Assembly (NCBI GenBank): GCA_021821885.1
Contig: JAKARO010000010.1
Coordinates: 1 to 64,000, forward strand
Reading direction: 5' to 3'
Origin: Pseudomonadota bacterium
Lineage (GTDB): Bacteria; Pseudomonadota; Gammaproteobacteria; Acidithiobacillales; Acidithiobacillaceae
DNA: 64,000 nucleotides
Below the pieces are notes generated by a model that made no database searches, had not been told where the DNA came from, and worked only from the letters and a program-made list of their open reading frames with translations. A program made the position numbers and the translations under genes. Shown piece by piece: positions 39,786 to 51,434 of the stretch. Every line of letters starts with the position of its first letter. Within the stretch, counting starts at the first letter, position 1.

Positions 39786-40559
39786 CTATGAGCCCTGCTT
39801 CTTCTGCCCCGGGCCCGCCTGCGCCAGCCGCTGTCTGGCACAGGCACGGACCTCCTCATCCTCATCCTCCAGAAATCCCGGAACGCTTTTGAGGCTGGTC
39901 CGTGCAGCCACCGCATAGCGGACCCGCCAGTCCGGATCGACCGAAAGGGAATTGAGGAGAGACGCCGGAATTCTTTCCGCCGCAGCCAGCCGGACCATGG
40001 GATCCGCATCCTGCATCATGGAAAACAGCGCCTCTACACCAATCCGCTGGGCCACAATGCGCCGGACTACAGCGTCCGGATCGTTCCGCATCAGCAGCAG
40101 CAGGCCCGCGGGCAGGCGCCTCGCCACATGGGCCCGCACGGAGTAGTCGTCATCGGCCATCATCACCGCCAGGTTATGCTCATCCAGACGCATGGCCACC
40201 TGGATCCGGACTTCCCGGTGAGGATCATGCACCAGCCGCATCAGATAGCGCTGGGGCAGCCGCTGCGCTACCGCCCAGCGCACGGTTTCATCTTCGTCCT
40301 CAACCAGTGCCGGAAGACTGAACAGGTCTGCATACCGGGCCGCGCAGGCACGCACCTCAAAATACGGATGGTCCAGATAGCCATGGGCCATCTGCCGGTT
40401 CCAGCGGAAGAAACGGTCCACCCGCAGCGCATAGCGGTCGTGGAGGCAGGCGCGCAGGGGCTGGCACCGGACCGTATCCATCCACCCCTCCGGGCAGCCC
40501 TCGCAGGAAACGGGAAGCCCCTGCCAGTCGATGGCCTCATCCGGGTCATTCGTATTCAT
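39786..40559 (-). CDS. 4Fe-4S leucine-rich-repeat-variant (LRV) protein
   Basis: A 257-aa protein. The N-terminal region has a Cys cluster (LPVSCEGCPEGWMDTVRCQPLRACL) like the 4Fe-4S domain of the Azotobacter LRV protein. It is followed by about nine 24-residue helical LRV repeats (e.g. ALVEDEDETVRWAVAQRLP, RLVHDPHREVRIQVAMRL). It is likely a scaffold in nitrogenase assembly. AAGAAGGA precedes the ATG at 40559, which overlaps the TPR gene's end. Confidence 0.85.
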   Translation of the reverse strand: MNTNDPDEAIDWQGLPVSCEGCPEGWMDTVRCQPLRACLHDRYALRVDRFFRWNRQMAHGYLDHPYFEVRACAARYADLFSLPALVEDEDETVRWAVAQRLPQRYLMRLVHDPHREVRIQVAMRLDEHNLAVMMADDDYSVRAHVARRLPAGLLLLMRNDPDAVVRRIVAQRIGVEALFSMMQDADPMVRLAAAERIPASLLNSLSVDPDWRVRYAVAARTSLKSVPGFLEDEDEEVRACARQRLAQAGPGQKKQGS

Positions 40560-41058
40560 CGCCATCCTTCTTTTCGAGCACGGCCAGAAGAACTTTCGCC
40601 TGGATCCGGTCACCTGGATCCAGTTCCAGCAGCTTGGCCAGCACTTTCCGGCCACGGGAGAAGTTCCCCGTGCGCAGGAGGAGATAGCCATAGGCCTTGA
40701 GCACGAACATGTAAAAACGCACACCGGGAGCGTCGTAGCTGCCGAAATCGGCCTGGCTTCCCTGTACCTTCCGCCAGTCGCGGTCCAGGTTGAGGGCACT
40801 GGCGCTAAGTCCCAGGCAGATGTACGCAAGTTTCAGGGCTTCCGGGAGCCGGCCCTTGTAAAAATAGAATTTGTAGAGGCTGACATAGACAGCGATGTGC
40901 CCGGGAGCGATCGCAATGGCTTCCATCAGGTGGTGCTCGGCCGTCCCGCTGTCGCTGTAGGACCGCGCCGCAAGATGCAGATGGCGCTCGGCTGCATCGG
41001 GCAGCTGGCCATCGTAGTAGCGGCGCTGCAGCCATTCATCTTCCCAGAGTTCCACCAT
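40546..41058 (-). CDS. nif-associated TPR-like protein (nifB operon)
   Basis: A ~170-aa helical protein with TPR-like repeats (HHLMEAIAIAPGHIAVYVSLYKFYFYKG, RFYMFVLKAYGYLLLRTGNFSRGRKVLAKLLELDPGD). It is a paralogue of 26055-26552 at the end of the fix operon. The start is uncertain: 41058 has GGAG nine bases upstream, and 41073 and 41091 are alternatives in frame. Probably an assembly adaptor. Confidence 0.7.
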   Translation of the reverse strand: MVELWEDEWLQRRYYDGQLPDAAERHLHLAARSYSDSGTAEHHLMEAIAIAPGHIAVYVSLYKFYFYKGRLPEALKLAYICLGLSASALNLDRDWRKVQGSQADFGSYDAPGVRFYMFVLKAYGYLLLRTGNFSRGRKVLAKLLELDPGDRIQAKVLLAVLEKKDGDEYE

Positions 41059-41184
41059 GATACGGCTCTCCATCCGTTCCGGGCGCCACATGGCCGCCCC
41101 CTTCTGTCCTGCAGACCCTGTCCTGCCGGCAGGCCGGCAGGTCCAGTCTGCCAGGTCCACACGCCGGGCCAGGACCGTCTGCCC

Positions 41185-41520
41185 TCATTCCCTTGCCGAG
41201 AAAGAAGTACCGCAGCCGCAGCTGGCAGCGGCGTTGGGGTTCGTAAAGACCAGGCCGGTATTCATGAGGGAATCTTCACAGTCCACCACCAGCCCATCGA
41301 GCAGTGGCGCACTTTCCTTTTCCAGCAGGACGGAAATCCCGCTGCTTTCCAGCGCCACGTCGCCAGGCTCCGGGCCATCCACAATGTGGAAGTCATAGGA
41401 CAGCCCCGAACACCCGCCAGGTTTGACCGCCAGCCGAAAAAAACTGGCACTGTTTCCACCACCAAAACGGATCATGCGCTGGACAAAACGCTCGGCCTTC
41501 GGTGTAAACGTCACTTCCAT
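41185..41520 (-). CDS. A-type Fe-S carrier (HesB/IscA family)
   Basis: A 111-aa A-type carrier with the three Cys ligands: GGCSGLSY and the C-terminal CGCGTSF. Also typical are FTNPNAAASCGC and the central VDCEDSLMNTGLVF. It carries clusters or iron to nif proteins, probably NifB or NifS-linked targets given position. AGGAGG precedes the ATG; the ferredoxin ends 12 bp upstream. Confidence 0.9.
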   Translation of the reverse strand: MEVTFTPKAERFVQRMIRFGGGNSASFFRLAVKPGGCSGLSYDFHIVDGPEPGDVALESSGISVLLEKESAPLLDGLVVDCEDSLMNTGLVFTNPNAAASCGCGTSFSARE

Positions 41521-41532
41521 GGCACTTTCCTC

Positions 41533-41751
41533 CTAGGCGCTATAACGGGGATAGGCAGCATCAAGGACGCAGGTGTCGTCCACCGGGCAGACAGCCACAC
41601 ACTGTGGTTCATCAAAATAGCCGATGCATTCCGTACACTTGGCCGGGTCAATAATAAAAGTCCCGTTCTTCTCCGATATCGCCTGGTTGGGGCACTCCGG
41701 CTCGCATGCGGAACATCCGGTGCACTGCGAGGCAACGATTTTATAGGTCAT
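41533..41751 (-). CDS. fdxN: 2[4Fe-4S] ferredoxin (FdxN-like)
   Basis: A 72-aa ferredoxin with two clusters: [12 protein letters not shown] and [18 protein letters not shown] with an insert as in nif-linked FdxN. Just downstream of nifB, FdxN-type ferredoxins deliver electrons to NifB for NifB-co synthesis. AAGGAG precedes the ATG. A terminator-like hairpin lies in the 59-bp spacer from nifB. Confidence 0.9.
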   Translation of the reverse strand: MTYKIVASQCTGCSACEPECPNQAISEKNGTFIIDPAKCTECIGYFDEPQCVAVCPVDDTCVLDAAYPRYSA

Positions 41752-41775
41752 GTTCCTGACTCCTTGTCTGTCGAG

Positions 41776-41802
41776 AAAAAACGGGGAGCACCAGACTCCC
41801 CG
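41776..41802 (-). terminator. Terminator-like hairpin between nifB and ferredoxin
   Basis: On the minus strand CGGGGAG / CTCCCCG with a seven-base loop is followed by TTTTTT. Because the downstream genes have only a 59-bp spacer and no visible promoter there, it probably works as an attenuator with partial read-through. Confidence 0.75.
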
Positions 41803-41810
41803 GCTGTAGT

Positions 41811-43382
41811 CTAGGCAGCGGTATAGGCCCCCTGACGGATCTGGGCATCCCCCCGCTGGCCGTGGGTCACGGTTCCGTTGCGGACCAGGTCGAGATATTC
41901 CCGGAAATAGGCAATGACCGACTGTTCAATATACTCATAGGCAAAGCGGTCTACCGGATCGATACCTGCCGCTTCCAGGGCCCCCCTGGGACAGCCACCA
42001 ATCTTGGCGACAAAGACCGCCGTACAGTCGTTGATCGCACGGATCACGACCGTTTCCAGGGCTTCCTCGTCACCAAACCCTCCCTGGCAATACAGGTCCA
42101 CACGGCGGTGGCCCACGAACTTCGCGCCAGAAGAACTGGCCTCATAAATCTGGAACTCTGAAGCGTGGCCGAAATGCTCATTGATCCGTCCACTGCCCTT
42201 GGTGGCCACGGCGATGAGGATTTTTACGTCGGAATACTCTCCTCCGGCGAGGGTTTCCATTTCCGCCTTCCTGGCTGCGGCGGTGGCCTCCCGCTCCTGC
42301 TCGACCAGGGCCTGGTACGACTTGCGGGTTTCCATGTCGTACTGCACGTCCATGGCCATGACCGCCTCGGTGGTAAATTCGGCGGAGCGGTCTTCTCCAA
42401 GCAGGCCCACCGCGTCCGCCCGGCACTGCCGGCAGTGCCGCATCATGTTCATTTCACCTTCGCAGCTGTCCTGCAGGGCCTTCAGTTCCTGGGCCGAGGG
42501 TCCACGCTGGCCGTTCAGGCCGAAAACTGTCCCATGTTCGGGCGCGGAAATCAGCGGCATGATATTGTGGAGGAACGCGCCACGGCTCTTGACGGCCCGG
42601 TTGACCTCCACAAGATGCCCGTCGTTGATGCCGGGGATCATGACGGAATTTACCTTGCACAGGATCCCGCGCTCGGTCAGCATTTCGAGGCCCTGCAACT
42701 GCCGTTCGGTCAGGATCCGGGCAGCCTCGCGCCCCTTGTAGCGCTTGTTCCGGAAATAGATCCAGGGATAGATTTCGGCCCCCACATCCGGGTCTACCAT
42801 ATTGATGGTAATGGTGACGTGGTCCACATTGTAGGAAGCGATCGTGTCCACATGGTCAGGAAGGGCCAGCCCGTTGGTGGAAAGACAGAGCTTGATATCC
42901 GGCGCGGTCTTTGAAATCAGCTCGAAGGTTTTGAAGGTCTTTTCCGGATTGGCCAGCGGATCGCCAGGCCCCGCAATGCCCAGAACCGTCATTTGCGGTA
43001 TGGTGGAAGCAACGGCGAGCACTTTCTTGGCGGCCTGCTCCGGCGTCAGCTTCTCACTGACGACCCCGGGACGGCTTTCGTTTGCACAGTCATATTTCCG
43101 GTTGCAGTAGTTGCACTGGATATTGCAGGCCGGCGCCACCGCCACGTGCATGCGCGCATAGTGGTGATGCGCCTCCTCACTGTAGCAGGGATGGTTTTTG
43201 ACCTTTTCCCAGATTTCCGGAGCGAGGTCACCCTGTCCGGCACTGCTGCCACAACTGGCCTTTCCGGAACCTCCCTGGGTACCACAGCCCTGGTGTTCCG
43301 CCTTCTGCTGCATGATATCTTCCAGGTTCACCCCATTTTTCGGGGTGGAAATGCTGGAGAGAGAGATGACCTGATGTTCCAT
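41811..43382 (-). CDS. nifB: NifB, nitrogenase FeMo-cofactor precursor synthase
   Basis: A 523-aa radical SAM enzyme: [24 protein letters not shown] (CxxxCxxC cluster), [18 protein letters not shown], and a C-terminal NifX-like domain ([27 protein letters not shown]). It makes NifB-co (8Fe-9S-C) from Fe-S clusters. GGAGG precedes the ATG. It is the first gene of a long leftward operon and has a sigma-54 promoter and NifA site upstream. Confidence 0.98.
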   Translation of the reverse strand: MEHQVISLSSISTPKNGVNLEDIMQQKAEHQGCGTQGGSGKASCGSSAGQGDLAPEIWEKVKNHPCYSEEAHHHYARMHVAVAPACNIQCNYCNRKYDCANESRPGVVSEKLTPEQAAKKVLAVASTIPQMTVLGIAGPGDPLANPEKTFKTFELISKTAPDIKLCLSTNGLALPDHVDTIASYNVDHVTITINMVDPDVGAEIYPWIYFRNKRYKGREAARILTERQLQGLEMLTERGILCKVNSVMIPGINDGHLVEVNRAVKSRGAFLHNIMPLISAPEHGTVFGLNGQRGPSAQELKALQDSCEGEMNMMRHCRQCRADAVGLLGEDRSAEFTTEAVMAMDVQYDMETRKSYQALVEQEREATAAARKAEMETLAGGEYSDVKILIAVATKGSGRINEHFGHASEFQIYEASSSGAKFVGHRRVDLYCQGGFGDEEALETVVIRAINDCTAVFVAKIGGCPRGALEAAGIDPVDRFAYEYIEQSVIAYFREYLDLVRNGTVTHGQRGDAQIRQGAYTAA

Positions 43383-43483
43383 GTGCGTAATCCTCCATGC
43401 GGATCCTGAATAAACGATGGAAAATCGCGCGCCTCACGGATGTATCAGCTTGCTCCTAAGAAGCAGACGCTTGCCCTCAAATA

Positions 43484-43499
43484 TGCAATCCGCATGCCA
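43484..43499 (-). promoter_or_regulatory. Sigma-54 promoter of nifB
   Basis: Minus strand reads TGGCATGCGGATTGCA: GG and GC are separated by ten bases and the TTGCA -12 box is intact. It lies about 100 bp upstream of nifB. Confidence 0.85.
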
Positions 43500-43592
43500 G
43501 GCATTCACCATCTTTAAAAACAGCAGGATAGAGAAAACGTTCTGGGGAAATGTCTGGAATCCAACGCAAATTTCCCGGACAGCGCCCCAATT

Positions 43593-43608
43593 TGTCGCGA
43601 ACCGGACA
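43593..43608. promoter_or_regulatory. NifA upstream activator site (nifB)
   Basis: TGTCGCGAACCGGACA fits TGT-N10-ACA. It is about 95 bp upstream of the nifB -24 box on the minus strand. Confidence 0.8.
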
Positions 43609-43850
43609 CGGCCGGTTCAGCCGCCGTGCAGGAGGCCCGGCCCCGCGCCAGGCCGGGGAGACTGGACCTTATATGCGGTAGCCGATGGATGGACCGGAAA
43701 GACGCGGGACTGGCCGTCCGCGTACCGGCAGACTGCTGGATTTGAGGCCAGGAAGGGGTTCGGCCGCACCGGGGATGGACTGCGGGGCGGCCGAACCGCG
43801 AAAGGAGAAACGGAGGGACCGCCCGGGCACCAGAGACCCGCGGGTCCCGG

Positions 43851-45467
43851 TCAGAGTTTTTTCACCGCAATTCCGTGCTTTTGCAGGGCATACCCGAGCT
43901 TGCGGGTGGTGGTCCCCAGGAGCCGTGCCGCCTTTGCCTGCACCCAGCCACACCGCTCCATCGCCTCAACGAGCCGGTCACGTTCGCTCACGGGGCTTCC
44001 CTCCTCCTGGCCACCCTGGGAAAGGGGGGGCGCCCCCACAGCTGTGCCCGGAACAGCAGGAACATGCAGGGTCATGATGGGGTGGCTACTCTCCAGGGGT
44101 CGCAGCGCCATGGAAAAGCACTGGTTTTTCTGGCAGGGCACATCCACGTTGCGGATCACTTCGCCCCGCACCATGGTAGCCGTCCGTTCCACGCAGTTTT
44201 CCAGTTCGCGGACATTCCCGGGCCAGAAACAGGCCAGCAGGGTCTGCATGGCCTCCTGGCTGATACTCAGGGTGCGCTGGTTCTCCTCGTTATACCGGTG
44301 GAGAAAATGTTCCACCAGCATGGGGATATCTTCCCGGCGGTCCCGCAGGGGGGGAAGAAAAATGGTCGCCACGTTAATGCGAAAATACAGGTCCGCGCGA
44401 AATTCCCCCTTGTTGACCGCATCTTCCAGATTGCGGTTGGTCGCCGTCACAATCCGCACGTTCAGGCGCCGGGTCTGGCTGCCGCCGACGCGCTCAAATT
44501 CCCGTTCCTGCAGGACACGGAGCAGCTTGGCCTGAAAGGCCGGCGAGATATCCCCGATTTCATCGAGAAAAAGCGTGCCCCCGTCGGCCATCTCAAAGCG
44601 CCCCTTGCGTTCGTGGGTAGCGCCGGTAAAGGCACCCCGCTCATGGCCGAACAGCTCGGACTCCAGGATACTTTCTGGCAGGGCCGCGCAGTTGAGCGAA
44701 ACAAAAGGCTTGTCGTGCCTCGGGCTCAGGGCATGGATGGAGCGGGCAATGACTTCCTTGCCGGTTCCGGACTCCCCGCGCAGGAGTACGGTGGTCTTTG
44801 CCGGTGCCACCTGGTGGACATCGGCAAATACGGCCTGCATGGCCCGGCTGTTGCCAATCACGTTTTTGATGTTGTAGCGCTGCCTGTGCAGTTCCTTCTG
44901 CAGCTGGTGCTTGTCGGCCAGCAGCCGGTTCCGTTCCGCCGTAATGCCCTGATGCAGCTTGACCGTCTGTCCGACAAGGTTGGCCACCATCTGGAGCAGA
45001 CGAACATCGGACCGGAAACTGATTCCCCGGTGCCGTTCGCTCCGGTAGATGGCAAGGACACCGATACAGTCGTATCCAACCTTGATGGGCACCCCCACAA
45101 AGGCCCGTACCCCGCTCCCTTCTTCTTTTTCCCCGAGAATCCGGTGGAGGAAAGACGGTTCCTGGTCGATATCCGGGATGACAACGGGCATTCCGGCCCG
45201 CATGATCTTGCCCACAATGCCCTCGCCCAGGCGGTAGCGGCCACGGTCCATCTCCTCCGCGGTCATGCCTGCGGCCGCCACGACACCGACGAGCTGGTCG
45301 TCCATCCGCAGGAGAATCATCGATGGCGAGATGCGGATGTGGCTTTCCAGAAGCTTCAGCACATCGCTCAGCGTGCGTTCGAGATCCATCGAGGAGCTGA
45401 GCACCTTGCTCACCTCATAAATGGTAGTAAGTTCCTGGTAATGGCTCAGTGTGACGCGGTCCTTCAT
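43851..45467 (-). CDS. nifA: NifA, sigma-54-dependent activator of nif genes
   Basis: A 538-aa protein with an N-terminal GAF domain (~15-160), a central AAA+ domain with Walker A GESGTGKE and ESELFGHERGAFTGA (sigma-54 contact loop), and a C-terminal Fis-type HTH (VQAKAARLLGTTTRKLGYALQK). The link after the AAA+ domain has C-X11-C-X19-C-X4-C (LLACFWPGN ... CVERTAT ... VPCQKNQC). This is the motif of oxygen-sensitive NifA proteins. ATG at 45467 (AGAGGGG upstream) removes an unrelated leader. Confidence 0.97.
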   Translation of the reverse strand: MKDRVTLSHYQELTTIYEVSKVLSSSMDLERTLSDVLKLLESHIRISPSMILLRMDDQLVGVVAAAGMTAEEMDRGRYRLGEGIVGKIMRAGMPVVIPDIDQEPSFLHRILGEKEEGSGVRAFVGVPIKVGYDCIGVLAIYRSERHRGISFRSDVRLLQMVANLVGQTVKLHQGITAERNRLLADKHQLQKELHRQRYNIKNVIGNSRAMQAVFADVHQVAPAKTTVLLRGESGTGKEVIARSIHALSPRHDKPFVSLNCAALPESILESELFGHERGAFTGATHERKGRFEMADGGTLFLDEIGDISPAFQAKLLRVLQEREFERVGGSQTRRLNVRIVTATNRNLEDAVNKGEFRADLYFRINVATIFLPPLRDRREDIPMLVEHFLHRYNEENQRTLSISQEAMQTLLACFWPGNVRELENCVERTATMVRGEVIRNVDVPCQKNQCFSMALRPLESSHPIMTLHVPAVPGTAVGAPPLSQGGQEEGSPVSERDRLVEAMERCGWVQAKAARLLGTTTRKLGYALQKHGIAVKKL

Positions 45468-45608
45468 AAATACCCCTCTGGCCCGGCCGTACGGGCCATT
45501 GCAGGATGCGGCAGTTTCGCTGGCAACTTCAACCCTGTCCGCGAAAATTCCGCGGAAAGGCCCCACAGCACCCGGACCATGCGGTTCCGGACAATTCCTC
45601 TCCTAATC

Positions 45609-46415
45609 CTAGTAATGCTGGCTGGCGTAATAGGCCCCGCCAATAACCAGAAACTCATTTTCGGCATGAAGAGCCGGACACGGTACCAGACCGTTAAAGA
45701 AGAGCAGTTTGACCAGGGGCACCTCGATTTCCAGGATAATGTCACCAAACATGCCGGCAATTTCCCGGTCTCCACTAAAAGACACCAGATTGTTGAGGAG
45801 AATCACACCGTCGCGCGCACCAGACTTCCATAGCAGGGGATGCTCCAGAAAATCATTGGTTCCCCGGTACAGGCGCAGATGGCGCCGGCCGGGGGCCAGA
45901 AACCTTCTTGCCGCCCACTGGGCAAACTCGAACAGCACATCCAGCTGTTCCCAAATGGCGTTATTGTCGAACCGGGCCGACATCCTGTCCATGGTATAGC
46001 GCAACCAGCCCGTATCCCCCAACCGGCGGATGGCCTCGCCATGGAAGGTTGGGGCAAGTCCAAACCGGCTTTCGGCCCATGCCTTCATCACCGCGCCTTC
46101 CGGGGAATTGCAGTCGTATCCCCATCCGCGCAGCAGGCGAAGGTAGTAGGCCCGGAAACGGCCGGTCCGTATGGTAGCCCGGTCCCCGCCCAGAAATACC
46201 TGTTCCATATATTCCTGGAACAGCCCGCTCGCGGCTTTCAGGTTCTGCACACCTGAAAGCCGCCGGAACAGGGCGGCATGCACGGTCCGGGTTCCGCGAA
46301 TATGCACCGCCATGGGATGCCGGTGAAAACCGGCGCTGTTCACAAGGCCTGGCGGGATGCCCACCAGGCTGCTGCCCCTGGTTTCCGGGACCGGGAAATT
46401 CCGGGGCCAGTCCAT
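45609..46415 (-). CDS. draT: NAD-dinitrogen-reductase ADP-ribosyltransferase DraT
   Basis: A 268-aa protein matching DraT: NFPVPETRGSSLVGIPPGLVNSAGFHRHPMAVHIRGTR near the start, LRLYRGTNDFLEH and FSGDREIAGMFGDIILEIEVPLVKLLFFNGL near the C-terminus. It ADP-ribosylates NifH at Arg in GCAGRGV and inactivates it on energy or ammonium signals. The start is the ATG at 46415; a longer frame starts at 46487 and overlaps the receiver-like gene. No draG is visible in the window. Confidence 0.92.
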   Translation of the reverse strand: MDWPRNFPVPETRGSSLVGIPPGLVNSAGFHRHPMAVHIRGTRTVHAALFRRLSGVQNLKAASGLFQEYMEQVFLGGDRATIRTGRFRAYYLRLLRGWGYDCNSPEGAVMKAWAESRFGLAPTFHGEAIRRLGDTGWLRYTMDRMSARFDNNAIWEQLDVLFEFAQWAARRFLAPGRRHLRLYRGTNDFLEHPLLWKSGARDGVILLNNLVSFSGDREIAGMFGDIILEIEVPLVKLLFFNGLVPCPALHAENEFLVIGGAYYASQHY

Positions 46416-46443
46416 GCGCGGCGGGACCGCTGTCCCGGCCAGC

Positions 46444-48149
<1,706 letters not shown>

Positions 48150-48157
48150 ACAGGGCC

Positions 48158-48184
48158 CGGGAGTACCGGAACGTGGTACTCCCG
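48158..48184 (+). promoter_or_regulatory. Stem-loop between nifH and nifD
   Basis: CGGGAGTACC / GGTACTCCCG, a perfect 10-bp stem with a seven-base loop, nine bases after the nifH stop. No T-tract follows. Such hairpins can stabilise the nifH mRNA 3' end and raise NifH over NifDK. Confidence 0.8.
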
Positions 48185-48211
48185 TCACAGGGACGATATG
48201 GAGAGACGACA

Positions 48212-49684
48212 ATGGGCATCACTGCTGAAGAAACCGAGGAACAGATCGTTGCGGTCACAAAAGCCCGCAACCGGGCACTGATTGATGAAGTACTCAAGGT
48301 ATATCCCGAAAAAACGGCCAAAAGACGGGCCAAGCACCTGAACGTATACGAGCAGGGAAAACCCGACTGTGGCGTCAAATCCAACATCAAGTCCGTACCT
48401 GGGGTCATGACCATCCGCGGCTGCGCCTACGCCGGATCCAAGGGTGTCGTCTGGGGCCCGATCAAGGACATGATCCACATTTCCCATGGCCCGGTGGGCT
48501 GTGGCCAGTATTCCTGGGCGGCCCGGCGGAATTACTACATCGGGACCACGGGTGTCGATACCTTCGTCACCATGCAGTTCACCTCGGATTTCCAGGAAAA
48601 GGACATCGTTTTCGGTGGGGACAAAAAACTTGAAAAGATCATGGACGAAATTGAGGATCTTTTCCCGCTCAATCACGGTATCACCGTGCAATCGGAATGC
48701 CCCATCGGCCTGATCGGAGACGATATCGAAGCGGTCTCCAAAAAGAAATCGAAGGAATTTGGCGGCAAAACCATCGTTCCGGTGCGTTGCGAAGGCTTCC
48801 GTGGGGTATCCCAATCGCTCGGACACCACATCGCGAACGATGCCATCCGGGATTTCGTTTTTGAAAAACCCGACGCCAAGCCGCGCGAATTCCAGAAAAC
48901 CCCCTATGATGTCGCCATCATCGGCGACTACAACATCGGTGGTGATGCCTGGAGTTCCCGGATCCTGCTGGAGGAGATGGGTCTGCGCGTGATTGCCCAG
49001 TGGTCGGGAGACGGATCCCTGGCGGAGCTGGAAAACACCCCCAAGGCCAAGCTGAACGTTCTCCACTGCTACCGGTCGATGAACTACATCTCACGCTACA
49101 TGGAAGAAAAACACGGGGTTCCGTGGGTGGAATACAACTTCTTTGGCCCCTCCAAAATTGCGGAGTCCCTGCGCGCCATTGCCTCTTATTTCGATGACCA
49201 CATCAAGGAAGGCGCAGAACGGGTTATCGAAAAATACACCAGCCTCACCCAGAAAGTGGTGGAGAAATACCGTCCCCGTCTCGAGGGAAAAACGGTCATG
49301 CTCTACGTGGGCGGACTGCGTCCGCGGCATGTGATCGGCGCCTACGAGGATCTTGGCATGCAGGTCGTGGGTACTGGCTATGAATTCGGCCACAACGACG
49401 ACTACCAGCGGACAACCCACTACGTCAAGGATGGCACGCTGATTTATGACGACGTGACGGGATATGAATTCGAAAAAATCGTTGAGGCCATCCAGCCGGA
49501 TCTCGTGGGGTCGGGCATCAAGGAAAAATACGTCTTCCAGAAGATGGGCGTACCGTTCCGGCAGATGCACTCCTGGGACTATTCCGGTCCATACCACGGG
49601 TACGATGGCTTCGCCATTTTCGCCCGCGACATGGACATGGCCATCAACAATCCTGTCTGGGGCCTGACGAAATGCCCCTGGTAA
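48212..49684 (+). CDS. nifD: Nitrogenase MoFe protein alpha chain NifD
   Basis: A 490-aa protein. P-cluster Cys lie in TIRGCAYAG (~71) and [11 protein letters not shown] (~97). Cofactor ligands are in [11 protein letters not shown] (Cys) and [15 protein letters not shown] (His). Forms the MoFe heterotetramer with NifK and binds FeMo-co where N2 is reduced. The ATG at 48212 has GGAGAG upstream. Confidence 0.99.
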   Translation: MGITAEETEEQIVAVTKARNRALIDEVLKVYPEKTAKRRAKHLNVYEQGKPDCGVKSNIKSVPGVMTIRGCAYAGSKGVVWGPIKDMIHISHGPVGCGQYSWAARRNYYIGTTGVDTFVTMQFTSDFQEKDIVFGGDKKLEKIMDEIEDLFPLNHGITVQSECPIGLIGDDIEAVSKKKSKEFGGKTIVPVRCEGFRGVSQSLGHHIANDAIRDFVFEKPDAKPREFQKTPYDVAIIGDYNIGGDAWSSRILLEEMGLRVIAQWSGDGSLAELENTPKAKLNVLHCYRSMNYISRYMEEKHGVPWVEYNFFGPSKIAESLRAIASYFDDHIKEGAERVIEKYTSLTQKVVEKYRPRLEGKTVMLYVGGLRPRHVIGAYEDLGMQVVGTGYEFGHNDDYQRTTHYVKDGTLIYDDVTGYEFEKIVEAIQPDLVGSGIKEKYVFQKMGVPFRQMHSWDYSGPYHGYDGFAIFARDMDMAINNPVWGLTKCPW

Positions 49685-49768
49685 GCAATCCGCATGGCGG
49701 TGGCAGCAGCTGCCGCCAGTGTTCCGGCCCTTCCCGGACGGCTACCGCAACCATATGAGGACGCACAC

Positions 49769-51328
49769 ATGAGCCAGAATGCTGACAAGGTTCTTGACCA
49801 TTTCAACCTGTTCCGGGAACCGGAATATCAGGAGCTGTTCAAGAACAAGAAAGAGCAGTTTGAGTACCCGGAGCCCCAGGAGAAGCTGGTGCAGGTCCGT
49901 GAATGGACGAAAACGTGGGAGTACCGGGAAAAGAATTTTGCCCGGGAGGCGCTCACGGTCAACCCGGCCAAGGCCTGCCAGCCCCTGGGGGCGGTTTTTG
50001 CCGCTCTGGGCTTTGAGAGCACGATGCCTTTCGTGCATGGATCCCAGGGATGCGTGGCCTACTACCGCAGTCACCTGAGCCGCCATTTCAAGGAACCCAC
50101 TTCCTGCGTTTCTTCTTCCATGACTGAAGATGCCGCCGTGTTCGGTGGGCTCAACAACATGATTGACGGGCTGGCCAACACCTACAGCATGTACAAGCCC
50201 AAAATGATTGCGGTTTCCACCACCTGCATGGCCGAGGTGATTGGCGATGATCTCAACGCCTTCATCAAGACCTCCAAGGAAAAGGGCAGCGTTCCGGCAG
50301 AATACAATGTTCCCTTCGCCCACACTCCAGCTTTTGTGGGCAGCCACATCACCGGATACGACAACGCGCTCAAGGGCATCCTGTCCCATTTCTGGGATGG
50401 CAAGGCGGGTACCGTTCCGGCACTGGTCCGGGAACCCAACGAGAAAATCAACTTCATCGGCGGGTTTGACGGCTATACCGTCGGCAACACCCGGGAAGTG
50501 CAGCGCATTTTCAGCCTCATGGGGATCGACTATACGATTCTCGCCGACACCAGCGAGATTTTTGATACGCCCACCGATGGCGAGTTCCGGATGTACGATG
50601 GCGGCACCACACTGGAAGATACGGCCGCGGCACTCAACGCCAGGGCGACCATCTCCATGCAGGCCTACTGTACGGAAAAGACCCTGCCCCTAATCGCAGA
50701 TCATGGCCAGGAAGTTGTGGCCCTCAACTGTCCCATTGGTGTCAAGGCAACGGACCATTTCCTCATGGAACTTTCCCGCATCAGCGGCAAGCCCATCCCG
50801 GAGGAACTGCGCAAGGAACGTGGCCGGCTGGTCGACGCCATTGCCGATTCGACCGCCCACATTCACGGGAAGAAATTTGCCCTCTACGGGGATCCGGACC
50901 AGTGTCTCGGACTCGCAGCCTTCCTGCTCGAGCTCGGGGGAGAGCCGGTCCATGTCCTCGCCACCAATGGCAACAAGGACTGGGAAGCCAGGGTCCAGGC
51001 CCTCTTCGACAGCTCGCCCTTCGGCCGGGACTGCCACGTCTATGCCGGCAAGGATCTCTGGCACATGCGCAGCCTGCTGTTCACGGAGCCGGTGGACTTC
51101 CTGTTTGGCAACACTTACGGGAAATATCTGGAACGCGATACGGGCACGCCCCTGATCCGGTTTGGTTTCCCCATTTTTGACCGGCACCACCATCACCGCT
51201 ATCCGATCTGGGGCTACCAGGGGGGCATGAACATGCTGGTGCGCATTCTCGACAAGATTTTTGACGAAATCGACAGCAACACCAACGTCCCGGCGCAGAG
51301 CGATTACAGTTTCGACATCATCCGCTGA
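49769..51328 (+). CDS. nifK: Nitrogenase MoFe protein beta chain NifK
   Basis: A 519-aa protein beginning [25 protein letters not shown]-cluster Cys lie in [33 protein letters not shown] and [25 protein letters not shown] and [13 protein letters not shown] are typical of NifK. Completes the MoFe protein. The start at 49769 removes an Ala-rich leader of the longer frame. Confidence 0.99.
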   Translation: MSQNADKVLDHFNLFREPEYQELFKNKKEQFEYPEPQEKLVQVREWTKTWEYREKNFAREALTVNPAKACQPLGAVFAALGFESTMPFVHGSQGCVAYYRSHLSRHFKEPTSCVSSSMTEDAAVFGGLNNMIDGLANTYSMYKPKMIAVSTTCMAEVIGDDLNAFIKTSKEKGSVPAEYNVPFAHTPAFVGSHITGYDNALKGILSHFWDGKAGTVPALVREPNEKINFIGGFDGYTVGNTREVQRIFSLMGIDYTILADTSEIFDTPTDGEFRMYDGGTTLEDTAAALNARATISMQAYCTEKTLPLIADHGQEVVALNCPIGVKATDHFLMELSRISGKPIPEELRKERGRLVDAIADSTAHIHGKKFALYGDPDQCLGLAAFLLELGGEPVHVLATNGNKDWEARVQALFDSSPFGRDCHVYAGKDLWHMRSLLFTEPVDFLFGNTYGKYLERDTGTPLIRFGFPIFDRHHHHRYPIWGYQGGMNMLVRILDKIFDEIDSNTNVPAQSDYSFDIIR

Positions 51329-51434
51329 CGGGAAGGGAACAGGGAAGCCCAGTGGACCGGCAGCAGCGGTCTTTCCGGGCTTCTTCCAGCAGGAGGCCGC
51401 GCATGCACACGGACAGTGGGCTTTATCTTCTGGT

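Larger units (their letters stand above)
43383..43850. other. Intergenic region nifA / nifB with NifA control sites
   Basis: This 468-bp spacer holds the nifB promoter and activator site and, at 43757-43797, an inverted repeat with 11-bp arms (GGTTCGGCCGC / GCGGCCGAACC). No gene is supported. Confidence 0.65.

Noticed and set aside
49685-49768. Imperfect stem in the nifD-nifK spacer
   Set aside because: The arms around 49697-49716 pair only with a bulge and a very small loop, unlike the perfect stems after nifH and nifK.
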